Source: Chitinophagaceae bacterium
GTDB taxonomy: Bacteria; Bacteroidota; Bacteroidia; Chitinophagales; Chitinophagaceae
DNA length: 5,709 nt
Direction of reading: 5' to 3'
Assembly (NCBI GenBank): GCA_947483345.1
Contig: CANKNL010000198.1
Location: 1 to 5,709, forward strand
Of the stretch, positions 1 to 5,709 are shown one piece after another. The notes under the pieces were generated by a model that had not been told where the DNA came from, made no database searches, and saw only the letters and a list, made by a program, of their open reading frames with translations. How positions within the stretch are numbered: position 1 is the first letter of the stretch; the number at the start of each line of letters is the position of its first letter. Position numbers and translations under genes: made by a program.

Positions 1-13
1 CTAATACTAATTG

Positions 14-673
14 TTATTGTTTTACCAACGTATAAATAATCCCTGCTAAAATCACAAATCCAAAGATCAGGTATAATGCACCAGAAACCCGGTTTATGAT
101 AAGAATGACGCGGTCGCTTAATTTTTTTCCAATATAATCTGCACCTAACACTTTTCCGATATCTGCGAGTATAGTTACACCCAAACAGGTTGAAAAAATG
201 ATAATCCGGTCATAAAAAGAATACACCGAAGCCAGTGAGGCGGCCATGATCACCCAAAAAGAAATAACAGCAGGGTTCAATGTATTGATGATAAATCCCG
301 AACTCATAATAGCAAAATAGTTTGTCTTTTTTCCGGTAAGCGTATACTCATCACCGGCTATTTCTACCGGTTCCTGCAAACGACGGGGCTCAATTTTTTT
401 AATAAAAGCAAAATAAATACCCATCCCGATTAAAAAAATACAGCCGGCAATACCTATGGGAATTTTAAAATGTAATAAGGTTTTAATGGCTTCGCTAAAA
501 CCATTGCTGAGCACAACCCATATGATATCGCTAATCCAAACGCCAATAATAAAACTGAATCCGCCACGGCGGCCATGATTAATACTCTGTTTAATAATTG
601 TAAATATCACCGGGCCTACTGAAAAAATCAAGAGCAAACTTATTGCCAACCCTTTAATAAAAGCATCAATCAT
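14..673 (-). CDS. LysE/RhtB-family inner-membrane exporter
   Basis: This 219-residue protein is probably a LysE/RhtB-type translocator, a family that exports amino acids and similar small solutes across the inner membrane by proton exchange. It shows about six hydrophobic segments, at roughly residues 5-27, 38-58, 68-91, 118-147, 155-178 and 188-216, and the length is normal for the family. Family-like signatures are the GPV at 20-22 at the end of helix 1, followed by a basic HGRRGG turn (33-38), and NPAVISFW (133-140), which resembles the NPK/NPA motif that opens the second half of RhtB proteins. Acidic residues D49 and D171 lie inside membrane segments and may take part in ion coupling; this is inference. 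The loop at about 93-117 is charged. The ATG is firm because an in-frame TAG lies two codons upstream (677-679). It diverges from the barrel gene and has no operon partner in the window. The substrate cannot be read from the sequence. Confidence 0.87.
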   Translation of the reverse strand: MIDAFIKGLAISLLLIFSVGPVIFTIIKQSINHGRRGGFSFIIGVWISDIIWVVLSNGFSEAIKTLLHFKIPIGIAGCIFLIGMGIYFAFIKKIEPRRLQEPVEIAGDEYTLTGKKTNYFAIMSSGFIINTLNPAVISFWVIMAASLASVYSFYDRIIIFSTCLGVTILADIGKVLGADYIGKKLSDRVILIINRVSGALYLIFGFVILAGIIYTLVKQ

Positions 674-948
674 ACTCTAAATTTAAGAAAGGATTTTTAA
701 TAAATTGAAAATCTATTATCTAAAGCCGGTAACACCAGGTTTTTATATTATGATTCATTTAACATTTTGGGCGGTAATTCGGTTTACTATTTGCCGTTAC
801 TCTAACAAACCCGTTACATGAATACAAGGCTACTCCTTTATTTTATATAGCTTTCTAAACTGCCCAAGCTTTTGCATAGGTTGTTTGTGAGGTTGTATTT
901 AATTACCACAACGCTGCTTTCATTACTTCAACTTAAAAGGTAAAACAT
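674..948. other. Divergent intergenic region, promoters not resolved
   Basis: This 275-bp AT-rich spacer separates the divergent exporter and barrel genes and must hold the promoters of both. I find no full match to the Bacteroidota TAnnTTTG -7 element here. The nearest candidates are TAGATTTT for the exporter (708-715 read on the minus strand) and TAGCTTTC at 848-855 for the barrel gene. Each has one mismatch, and neither has a well-spaced TTTG at -33. A heptamer CCGTTAC occurs twice in direct orientation with a 17-bp period (794-800 and 811-817). No ORF, tRNA or strong hairpin is visible. Confidence 0.6.
936..940 (+). promoter_or_regulatory. Purine-rich ribosome binding site for the TTG start
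   Basis: AAAGG sits eight bases before the TTG at 949 and is complementary to the CCUUU of the 16S rRNA 3' end. It decides the start: an in-frame TAA at 934-936 excludes anything further upstream, and the next in-frame ATG (codon 28) would remove the signal peptide. Many Bacteroidota genes lack a Shine-Dalgarno sequence, so its presence ahead of a weak start codon may compensate for the codon. That last point is inference. Confidence 0.6.
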
Positions 949-1695
949 TTGAAAGCGATAACAACGACCCTTGTATTCTTTTTCTTTGGCTGTATTGGAT
1001 TTAAAGCCAATGCCCAGTTTTATAAAGACATGAGTGTGGGCCTCAATGCCGGTATATATATTTATCAGGGCGATCTAACACCAGAAAGGTTGGGCTCTTT
1101 CAGAACACTTCAGCCGGGATTTTCTTTTTTTGCAAAAAAGCCGATCAATCATTTTCTGGCTGCCCGTATACATATCAGCATTGCAAAACTAAAAGGTGAT
1201 GATAGCCGGTACACGACACCTGCATACAGGCAACAGAGAAATTTTTATTTTACAACACCCGTAAAGGAATTTTCGGCGCAACTGGTTTGGAATATTTTAG
1301 GCAAAAATTATGAAGATTATGGTATCATGCCTTATATTTTTTCCGGGGCGGGCCTGTCACTGATCAGTACAAAAAAAGATTATAGCAGAATGGATACATC
1401 CATTTTTAGTAAAACATCTGATGTACCGGCCGCACTTGCCATTGATATGGCAAGAGGAACCCCACGTACCGTTTTATCAGTGCCAGTTGGTATAGGTGCA
1501 GAATATCCCATATCCGGCAGGTTTTCTGTAAATATTGAAACCTCATACCGGTTTATTTTTACAGATTACCTTGACGGTTTCAGTCAATCGGCTAATCCAA
1601 AAAGACAGGATCATTACCATAGTACATCGGCAGGTTTAATTTATAAATTTGGAGTTAAAGAAAAGGGAGTTGGTTGTCCGGTGGTAAAACTTTAG
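949..1695 (+). CDS. Outer-membrane beta-barrel protein, DUF6089-like
   Basis: This 248-residue protein is a probable small outer-membrane barrel of unknown function. Residues 1-22 form a signal peptide: MK, a run of hydrophobic residues including FFFF, then an ANA cleavage site leaving a mature N-terminal Gln. Cys15 lies inside the hydrophobic core without a proper lipobox, so a lipoprotein is unlikely. The mature chain begins with a GLNAGIYIYQGDLTPER segment (about 32-48) that resembles the opening strand and first turn of the Bacteroidota DUF6089 barrel family. Further alternating amphipathic strands with aromatic girdle residues follow, for example around 66-78, 108-116, 125-138, 174-185 and 192-206. 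It closes with a YKFGV strand and a short tail containing GCPVV. The start is TTG, supported by an in-frame stop just upstream, a good ribosome binding site and the signal peptide. The 3' end overlaps the convergent GH3 gene by four bases. The barrel call is fairly sure; the DUF6089 name is from recalled resemblance and is less sure. Confidence 0.82.
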   Translation: MKAITTTLVFFFFGCIGFKANAQFYKDMSVGLNAGIYIYQGDLTPERLGSFRTLQPGFSFFAKKPINHFLAARIHISIAKLKGDDSRYTTPAYRQQRNFYFTTPVKEFSAQLVWNILGKNYEDYGIMPYIFSGAGLSLISTKKDYSRMDTSIFSKTSDVPAALAIDMARGTPRTVLSVPVGIGAEYPISGRFSVNIETSYRFIFTDYLDGFSQSANPKRQDHYHSTSAGLIYKFGVKEKGVGCPVVKL

Positions 1696-3227
1696 GCCAT
1701 CTGTTCACTCTTTAAAAAATTTTGCCAGTCATCGAGTTTGGCACCTTTAAGTACCCTTGGAAATTTATGCTGACCGCCGATTTTTCCTTTTGATTTCATG
1801 AATTTCATAAATGTGCTTTCGGGTAAAACCTTAATCAGTACTGCTTTTAAAGCATGCCTGCGTTCTACATCATAATCATCATTCAATTCTTTTAGTTTGC
1901 TATCTATTCGGTTCATTAGGTCTTTGGCATCTACTTTATCATCTGTTGCAACATACCACTGGTGAGCAAAAAAAGTACCGTAAGGTATACCGGCTACTGT
2001 AAACTCGGGAATAGAAATATTCAGATCCTTACTTACCATTTCAATAGCTTTATTCATATTGTCTACGCTCATGTGTTCGCCAACCAAACTTAAAAAATGT
2101 TTGGTTCGGCCGGTAATAATGATTTCGCTTCTTTCGCGGTCAACCAGTCTTATTGTATCGCCAATGGCATAACGCCAGGCACCGGCATTGGTGCTGATAA
2201 GAATGGCATAATCTTTTTGTTCTTCAATCTCATGAATCATGTAAGCCTCTGGTTCATCTACCATATTTCCGTCTGCATCAAAATTCTTTTCGTCAAACGG
2301 AACAAATTCAAAAAATATATTATTATTCAATGCCAGATGCATACCTGCAGCATCCTGTCGGTTTTGAAATGCTAAAAACCCTTCACTGGCCAGATAAGTT
2401 TCAATATAAGTTATGGGCTGGCCCAATAGTTTTTCAAACCCTCTTTTATAAGGTTCCATGGCTACGCCTCCATGAACATAAAATGCCAGATTAGGCCATA
2501 TTTCATGAATATTTTTTAGTGCATACTTTTCAACGATCTTCTCCATACACAATTGCAGCCAAGCAGGTACACCCACAATGAAACCAATATCCCAGTTTGG
2601 TGCATTATTCACCACTTCTTCCAGTTTTTTTGCCCAATCTTTTTCTTTGGCTATTTTTTTACCTGGTTTATACAACCCCAGGCCCTGAAACCAAAAGGGA
2701 ATATTTCTTTGCTGAATACCACTCAGGTCGCCGGCAAAATAAGTTGGTCCTTTTTGAAGTTGTGTACTACCGCCCAATATCAGCCAGCCTTTACCTACTG
2801 AACTTCGTGGTATGTGATCGTATTTTGCTAAACTCAGTAATTGATTAAAACTTGTTACCGTATTGCTTCTTATTAAATCTTTGGTGATGGGTATAAATTT
2901 GCTGGTGGCATCGCTGGTACCGCTGCTGAGTGCAAAATATTTTATTATGCCAGGCCAACATACATCCGGGCTCCCTTCTTTGGCTTTATACCACCAGGCG
3001 TCAAAAATTTTATTATAGTCGAAGGTTGGTACATGTTGTTGAAATTTTTTACCGGGATGGTTGCTCATTAATACATCATCAAAACGGTATCGTTGGCCAA
3101 ATTCGGTAAACCTGGCTTTTTTTAAAAGTTTCTTTAACACTTTGATCTGCTGGCTTCTGGGGTTACTTATAGGAATATTAAGTGCAAGGGCAATAGACTT
3201 AGGCAGCTTAATATCAAATAGAGGCAT
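1692..3227 (-). CDS. GH3-family acyl-acid amido synthetase (adenylate-forming)
   Basis: This 511-residue protein belongs to the GH3 family, part of the firefly-luciferase/acyl-CoA-synthetase fold. Characterised plant members adenylate a carboxylic acid such as a jasmonate or auxin and then join it to an amino acid. The three nucleotide-binding motifs appear in order: SSGTSDATSK (101-110, phosphate loop), YLASEG (278-283) and YAIGD (353-357). They are followed by the hinge-region GRTKHFLSLVGEHM (373-386) and a C-terminal GGQHKFPRV (484-492), whose Lys488 matches the conserved QxKxP lysine of the family. The N-terminal RFTEFGQRYRF (39-49) is also characteristic. There is no signal peptide, so it should be cytoplasmic. 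The length is close to that of bacterial homologues, though shorter than many plant enzymes. The ATG is firm because an in-frame TAA lies three codons upstream (3234-3236). The acyl and amine substrates are unknown, and the neighbours give no pathway clue. The catalytic motifs look intact. Confidence 0.9.
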   Translation of the reverse strand: MPLFDIKLPKSIALALNIPISNPRSQQIKVLKKLLKKARFTEFGQRYRFDDVLMSNHPGKKFQQHVPTFDYNKIFDAWWYKAKEGSPDVCWPGIIKYFALSSGTSDATSKFIPITKDLIRSNTVTSFNQLLSLAKYDHIPRSSVGKGWLILGGSTQLQKGPTYFAGDLSGIQQRNIPFWFQGLGLYKPGKKIAKEKDWAKKLEEVVNNAPNWDIGFIVGVPAWLQLCMEKIVEKYALKNIHEIWPNLAFYVHGGVAMEPYKRGFEKLLGQPITYIETYLASEGFLAFQNRQDAAGMHLALNNNIFFEFVPFDEKNFDADGNMVDEPEAYMIHEIEEQKDYAILISTNAGAWRYAIGDTIRLVDRERSEIIITGRTKHFLSLVGEHMSVDNMNKAIEMVSKDLNISIPEFTVAGIPYGTFFAHQWYVATDDKVDAKDLMNRIDSKLKELNDDYDVERRHALKAVLIKVLPESTFMKFMKSKGKIGGQHKFPRVLKGAKLDDWQNFLKSEQMA

Positions 3228-3251
3228 TTGCAGTTATAAGGTTAAAGAGGG

Positions 3252-3259
3252 CAAAGATA
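3252..3259 (-). promoter_or_regulatory. Candidate -7 promoter element for the GH3 gene
   Basis: Read on the minus strand, this is TATCTTTG, a full match to the Bacteroidota TAnnTTTG element. It lies 24 bases before the GH3 ATG, so transcription would begin about 17-19 bases upstream of the start codon. The weakness is the -33 box: the only upstream TTTG (3274-3277, minus strand) is 14 bp away instead of the usual 19-21, and it sits at the edge of the adjacent repeat. It may be a weak or activated promoter, or a chance match. Confidence 0.42.
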
Positions 3260-3277
3260 AAGAAAAGAAACACCAAA

Positions 3278-3316
3278 GCCTCACCCCAACACCTCTCCCA
3301 AGGAAAGGGAACTGGG
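3278..3316 (+). repeat. Degenerate GC-rich intergenic repeat, copy 1
   Basis: The segment begins GCCTCACCCCAACACC and continues with TCTCCC, AAGG and AAAGGGAA. It is pyrimidine-rich and then purine-rich, with a short imperfect stem pairing TCCC (3296-3299) with GGGA (3307-3310). It stands out sharply from the AT-rich spacer. It resembles the CCTCACCCC...CTCTCC...GGAGAGG type of dispersed intergenic palindrome that I recall from Bacteroidota genomes. Membership in such a family is inference from resemblance. A related copy in the opposite orientation follows at 3424-3474. Confidence 0.5.
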
Positions 3317-3423
3317 AAATTGAAGCGGAAAGTATGCTTTGATTAAAAATAAATACCGTCTGCCTAATTGATGAATAATAAACTAATAATGACTTGGAAA
3401 ATAAAATGTTTGGGCCTGTTTGA

Positions 3424-3474
3424 TGCTCCGCCCCTTCTCTTCGGGAAAAGGAGATAGGGGGAAGAGGCCGGGGA
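3424..3474 (-). repeat. Degenerate GC-rich intergenic repeat, copy 2 (inverted)
   Basis: Read on the minus strand, this segment contains GGCCTCTTCCCCC, CTCCTTTTCCC and GAAGAGAAGGGG. These are the same blocks in the same order as copy 1 (CCTC, CCCC, CTC-CC, AAGGG), with small insertions. It forms a better hairpin than copy 1: CCCCTTCTC (3431-3439) pairs imperfectly with GAGATAGGGG (3451-3460) around an 11-base loop. No T-run follows, so it is not a standard terminator. It ends just before the -33 box of the peptidase promoter, so it could influence that promoter. Confidence 0.5.
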
Positions 3475-3481
3475 ATGTGGT

Positions 3482-3512
3482 TTTGCCTTACAGTTTATAA
3501 TGATTAATTTTG
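3482..3512 (+). promoter_or_regulatory. Bacteroidota-type sigma-70 promoter for the S46 peptidase gene
   Basis: TTTG at 3482-3485 and TAATTTTG at 3505-3512 are separated by exactly 19 bp. This is a full match to the Bacteroidota housekeeping promoter (-33 TTTG, -7 TAnnTTTG, 19-21 bp spacing). Transcription would start near 3518-3520, giving a leader of only about 12-14 bases before the ATG at 3532. That leader is A-rich (AAAATAAAG) with no clear Shine-Dalgarno sequence, which is usual for the phylum. The spacing and position relative to the gene make a chance match unlikely. Confidence 0.75.
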
Positions 3513-3531
3513 TTTCCTAAAATAAAGTTAT

Positions 3532-5694
3532 ATGAAAAAAATTTTTATTATGGTTGCGCTGTCGCTCAGCCTCTTTAAAGCACAGGCTGATGAAGGCATG
3601 TGGTTACCCATGTTACTCGGTCAGCAGGTGTATGCCGATATGGTAAAAAAAGGATTAAAACTTACCAAAGAACAATTGTACTCCATCAACAAGTCGTCAT
3701 TAAAAGATGCCATTTTAATTTTTGGCGGCGGATGTACCGGGGAGATTGTAAGCAGTCAGGGCTTGATCTTTACCAACCACCACTGCGGTTATGGTGCTAT
3801 TTCGGGAGCCAGTACGGTTGAACATAATTATTTACGGGATGGCTTTTATGCTTTTAATAAGGATCAGGAAATTAAAAGCAACCTAACGGTACAGTTTTTA
3901 GATCGCATAGTTGATGTTACCAAAGAGGTAGAAGATGCATTGAAAGGATTAAGCTATGCCGACAGACTTAAAAAAATAACAGAAGTCTATAAATCGATAA
4001 CAGATAAAGTTGCTGATAAGGAAAATGAACTGGCAGGAAGAATTTATGGCATGTTCAAAGGCAATCAGCACATCATGTATGTGTATAAAACATACAGGGA
4101 TATACGCCTTGTGGGCGCACCTCCTGAGAGTGTGGGTAAGTTTGGTGGTGATACCGATAACTGGGAATGGCCTCGCCATACCGGTGATTTTTCGATATTT
4201 CGTGTGTATGCAAACAAAGACGGCAAGCCGGTACAATACAGTAAAGACAATGTGCCTTTAAAACCAAAGCATTTTTTACCGGTTAGTATTAAAGGTTTTA
4301 AAGATGGCGATTTTGCCATGATCTACGGCTACCCGGGCGGTACCAACCGTTACGAAACCAGCTATGGTATTAAATTGAAAAATGACATTGAGAATCCTTC
4401 GCTTGTGGGTTTACGTGATGTACGTTTAAAATTTATGCATGAGCAAATGATTAAAGACCCTGCCGTAAAATTAAAGTTGTCCGACAACTATGCGGGTGTG
4501 GCCAACTATTGGAAATTTTTTGATGGCGAAACCAAGCAGCTCATCAAGTATAAAGTGTTTGATCAAAAACAGGCCTATGAAAATACATTTTCGAAATGGG
4601 CAATTGGAAAGCCGGAATATGAAAACATCATGGCTGATTATGCAAAGAATTATGCCAACTGGACACCTTACAGCAAATTGCGTCAGTATTTAAATGAAGG
4701 TATTTTGGGTTCCCCTTTAGCTGGTGCCTCTTCTAGGTTAATCTCTTTGGAAGATAAGCTGATTAAAACCAATACCCCTGCAGCCGAACTTACAAAAGCC
4801 ATTGAAGCTGCAACAGCAGCACGTGATGGTTTTAAAAACAGCGAAGACCTGCCAAGTGATGAGAAGATCATGGCAAAAACCGCCATGATGTTTTATAACG
4901 ATGTTGATAAGAACCAGCACCCGGTTGGTTTTTTTGAAGGTATGAAAGCCACTTACGGCAGCCTGAATGAAGAAGCTACTTTTAAAAGTTGGGCCCGCGA
5001 TGTATTTGCAAAAACCATGATGCTTGATGATGCTAAATGGAAAGCATTTACCGAAAAACCTGATGCCGTAACCTTGCAGGAAGATCCTGCATTTGCTTAT
5101 GCAGCGGCCTTTTTAAAAAATTATACCGGCAAATACGCCAGCCTGTTTGCTGATTTTCGCAACAAGGACAATGAGTTGGGAAGGGCCTATTTAAAAGGTA
5201 TTATGGAAATGAACCCGGCGGCAGTTAATAAAATGTATCCCGATGCAAACTTCAGCATGCGGGTAAGTTATGGTGCTGTAAAAAGTTACCGCCCCAGAGA
5301 TGCCGTATTTTATGATTATGTAACTACCAGCAAGGGTGTATTGGAAAAATATGTTGCCGGCGATTATGAATTTGATTTGCCTGCCAAGCAAATTGAACTG
5401 TTAAAGAAAAAAGATTTCGGTCAATACATGGACAAGCGTACCAATGACCTGGTTGTTGGTTTTATTACCACCAATGATATTACCGGTGGTAACTCGGGAA
5501 GTCCGGTTATAGATGGCAGCGGCAATTTAATCGGGCTTGCCTTTGATGGCAATTATGAAGCCCTTAGCCATAAGATTGCTTTTGACAAAGACCTTAATCG
5601 CACCATTAATGTGGATGTACGTTATGTACTTTGGTGCATTGATAAATTAGGTGGTGCTAAAAATATTATTGACGAATTGAAGTTGGTGAGGTAA
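3532..5694 (+). CDS. S46 family serine dipeptidyl peptidase, DPP7-like
   Basis: This 720-residue S46 peptidase removes dipeptides from the N-terminus of peptides. Known members act in the periplasm or at the cell surface of asaccharolytic or proteolytic Gram-negatives. A signal peptide (1-19, ending AQA) precedes DEGMW, the usual mature start. The triad is visible: His84 in TNHHCGYG, Asp219 in NWEWPRHTGDF, and Ser655 in TGGNSGSPV. Cys68 and Cys85 flank the His as in chymotrypsin's conserved disulfide. Asn210, Trp211, Asn325 and Asp672 match by spacing the residues recalled to bind the substrate amino terminus in the S46 enzyme DAP BII. A helical domain (about 280-570) interrupts the two halves of the protease fold. 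Phe671 and Gly673, at Ser+16 and Ser+18, fit DPP7 (hydrophobic P1); DPP11 has Arg at the second site. The length is typical of the family and no sorting domain is seen. The ATG is fixed by an in-frame TAA at 3523-3525. The gene ends 15 bases before the window edge, so no terminator can be judged. Confidence 0.95.
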   Translation: MKKIFIMVALSLSLFKAQADEGMWLPMLLGQQVYADMVKKGLKLTKEQLYSINKSSLKDAILIFGGGCTGEIVSSQGLIFTNHHCGYGAISGASTVEHNYLRDGFYAFNKDQEIKSNLTVQFLDRIVDVTKEVEDALKGLSYADRLKKITEVYKSITDKVADKENELAGRIYGMFKGNQHIMYVYKTYRDIRLVGAPPESVGKFGGDTDNWEWPRHTGDFSIFRVYANKDGKPVQYSKDNVPLKPKHFLPVSIKGFKDGDFAMIYGYPGGTNRYETSYGIKLKNDIENPSLVGLRDVRLKFMHEQMIKDPAVKLKLSDNYAGVANYWKFFDGETKQLIKYKVFDQKQAYENTFSKWAIGKPEYENIMADYAKNYANWTPYSKLRQYLNEGILGSPLAGASSRLISLEDKLIKTNTPAAELTKAIEAATAARDGFKNSEDLPSDEKIMAKTAMMFYNDVDKNQHPVGFFEGMKATYGSLNEEATFKSWARDVFAKTMMLDDAKWKAFTEKPDAVTLQEDPAFAYAAAFLKNYTGKYASLFADFRNKDNELGRAYLKGIMEMNPAAVNKMYPDANFSMRVSYGAVKSYRPRDAVFYDYVTTSKGVLEKYVAGDYEFDLPAKQIELLKKKDFGQYMDKRTNDLVVGFITTNDITGGNSGSPVIDGSGNLIGLAFDGNYEALSHKIAFDKDLNRTINVDVRYVLWCIDKLGGAKNIIDELKLVR

Positions 5695-5709
5695 CCTTTT
5701 TGTAAAGAA

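Larger units (their letters stand above)
3228..3531. other. Divergent intergenic region with repeats and two promoters
   Basis: This 304-bp spacer lies between the divergent GH3 and peptidase genes. From left to right it holds a candidate -7 element for the GH3 gene, a GC-rich degenerate repeat, about 105 bp of plain AT-rich sequence, a second repeat in the opposite orientation, and a well-formed promoter for the peptidase gene. I see no convincing small ORF: an open frame entering from 3061 on the plus strand is an antisense shadow of the GH3 gene. Confidence 0.7.

Noticed and set aside
991..993. Cys15 of the barrel protein as a lipoprotein acylation site
   Set aside because: The preceding residues are Phe-Phe-Gly within a continuous hydrophobic core, which does not fit a lipobox, and a standard signal-peptidase I site (ANA before Gln23) follows.
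2097..2848. Several plus-strand open frames within the GH3 gene
   Set aside because: They are antisense to conserved GH3 motifs and show low-complexity hydrophobic or aromatic translations. They are best explained as shadows.
3061..3342. Plus-strand open frame of 93 codons running from the GH3 5' end into the spacer
   Set aside because: Most of it is antisense to the conserved GH3 N-terminus and the rest reads through the GC-rich repeat. There is no supporting ribosome binding site or recognisable protein pattern.
3431..3460. GC-rich hairpin as a possible rho-independent terminator
   Set aside because: No T-run follows the stem on either strand, and no gene ends nearby: both flanking genes start here. 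It is better explained as part of a repeat element.
3228..3531. Possible riboswitch or structured leader upstream of the peptidase or GH3 gene
   Set aside because: The best promoter leaves a peptidase leader of only about 12-14 bases, and the candidate GH3 leader is about 18 bases. Both are too short for a riboswitch, and I recognise no riboswitch core.
3949..4236. Open frame of 95 codons on the minus strand inside the peptidase gene
   Set aside because: It is antisense to a region of the S46 gene with clear family motifs, including the catalytic Asp segment. Its translation is rich in Cys and His with no recognisable domain, typical of a shadow frame.
14..5694. The four genes as one functional operon or novel system
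   Set aside because: The strands alternate (-, +, -, +), so no neighbours can be co-transcribed as an operon. Each gene belongs to a recognisable housekeeping or accessory family found alone elsewhere.

Overview
The window looks like a chromosomal segment of a Bacteroidota bacterium, most likely from the Chitinophagaceae or a nearby family. The base composition is moderately AT-rich. A near-consensus Bacteroidota-type promoter (TTTG, 19 bp, TAATTTTG) precedes the last gene. The protein set is also typical: an S46 dipeptidyl peptidase, a DUF6089-like outer-membrane barrel and a bacterial GH3-family protein. The taxonomic placement is inference from these features, not from a search.

There are four genes. 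(1) Positions 14-673, minus strand: a LysE/RhtB-type inner-membrane exporter. (2) Positions 949-1695, plus strand: a small secreted outer-membrane beta-barrel protein that starts at TTG. (3) Positions 1692-3227, minus strand: a GH3-family (plant auxin-conjugase-like) adenylating acyl-acid amido synthetase. (4) Positions 3532-5694, plus strand: an S46 serine dipeptidyl peptidase whose visible catalytic and specificity residues fit DPP7 rather than DPP11. All four starts are tightly fixed, because an in-frame stop lies within five codons upstream of each.

Genes 1 and 2 diverge across a 275-bp spacer. Genes 2 and 3 converge and overlap by four bases, so both stop codons sit in one TTAG. Genes 3 and 4 diverge across a 304-bp spacer. 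That spacer holds two degenerate GC-rich repeats in opposite orientation and the promoter of the peptidase gene. No two neighbours share a direction, so nothing here forms an operon and each gene is probably its own transcription unit.

Functionally, the peptidase would release dipeptides from peptides in the periplasm and the LysE-type protein could export amino acids or related solutes. The link between them is only thematic. I see no RNA gene, mobile element, CRISPR array or defence system, and no convincing undescribed multi-gene system. The points most worth a second look are the GH3 enzyme of unknown substrate, the shared-stop convergent overlap, the inverted repeat pair, and the predicted hydrophobic-P1 specificity of the peptidase.
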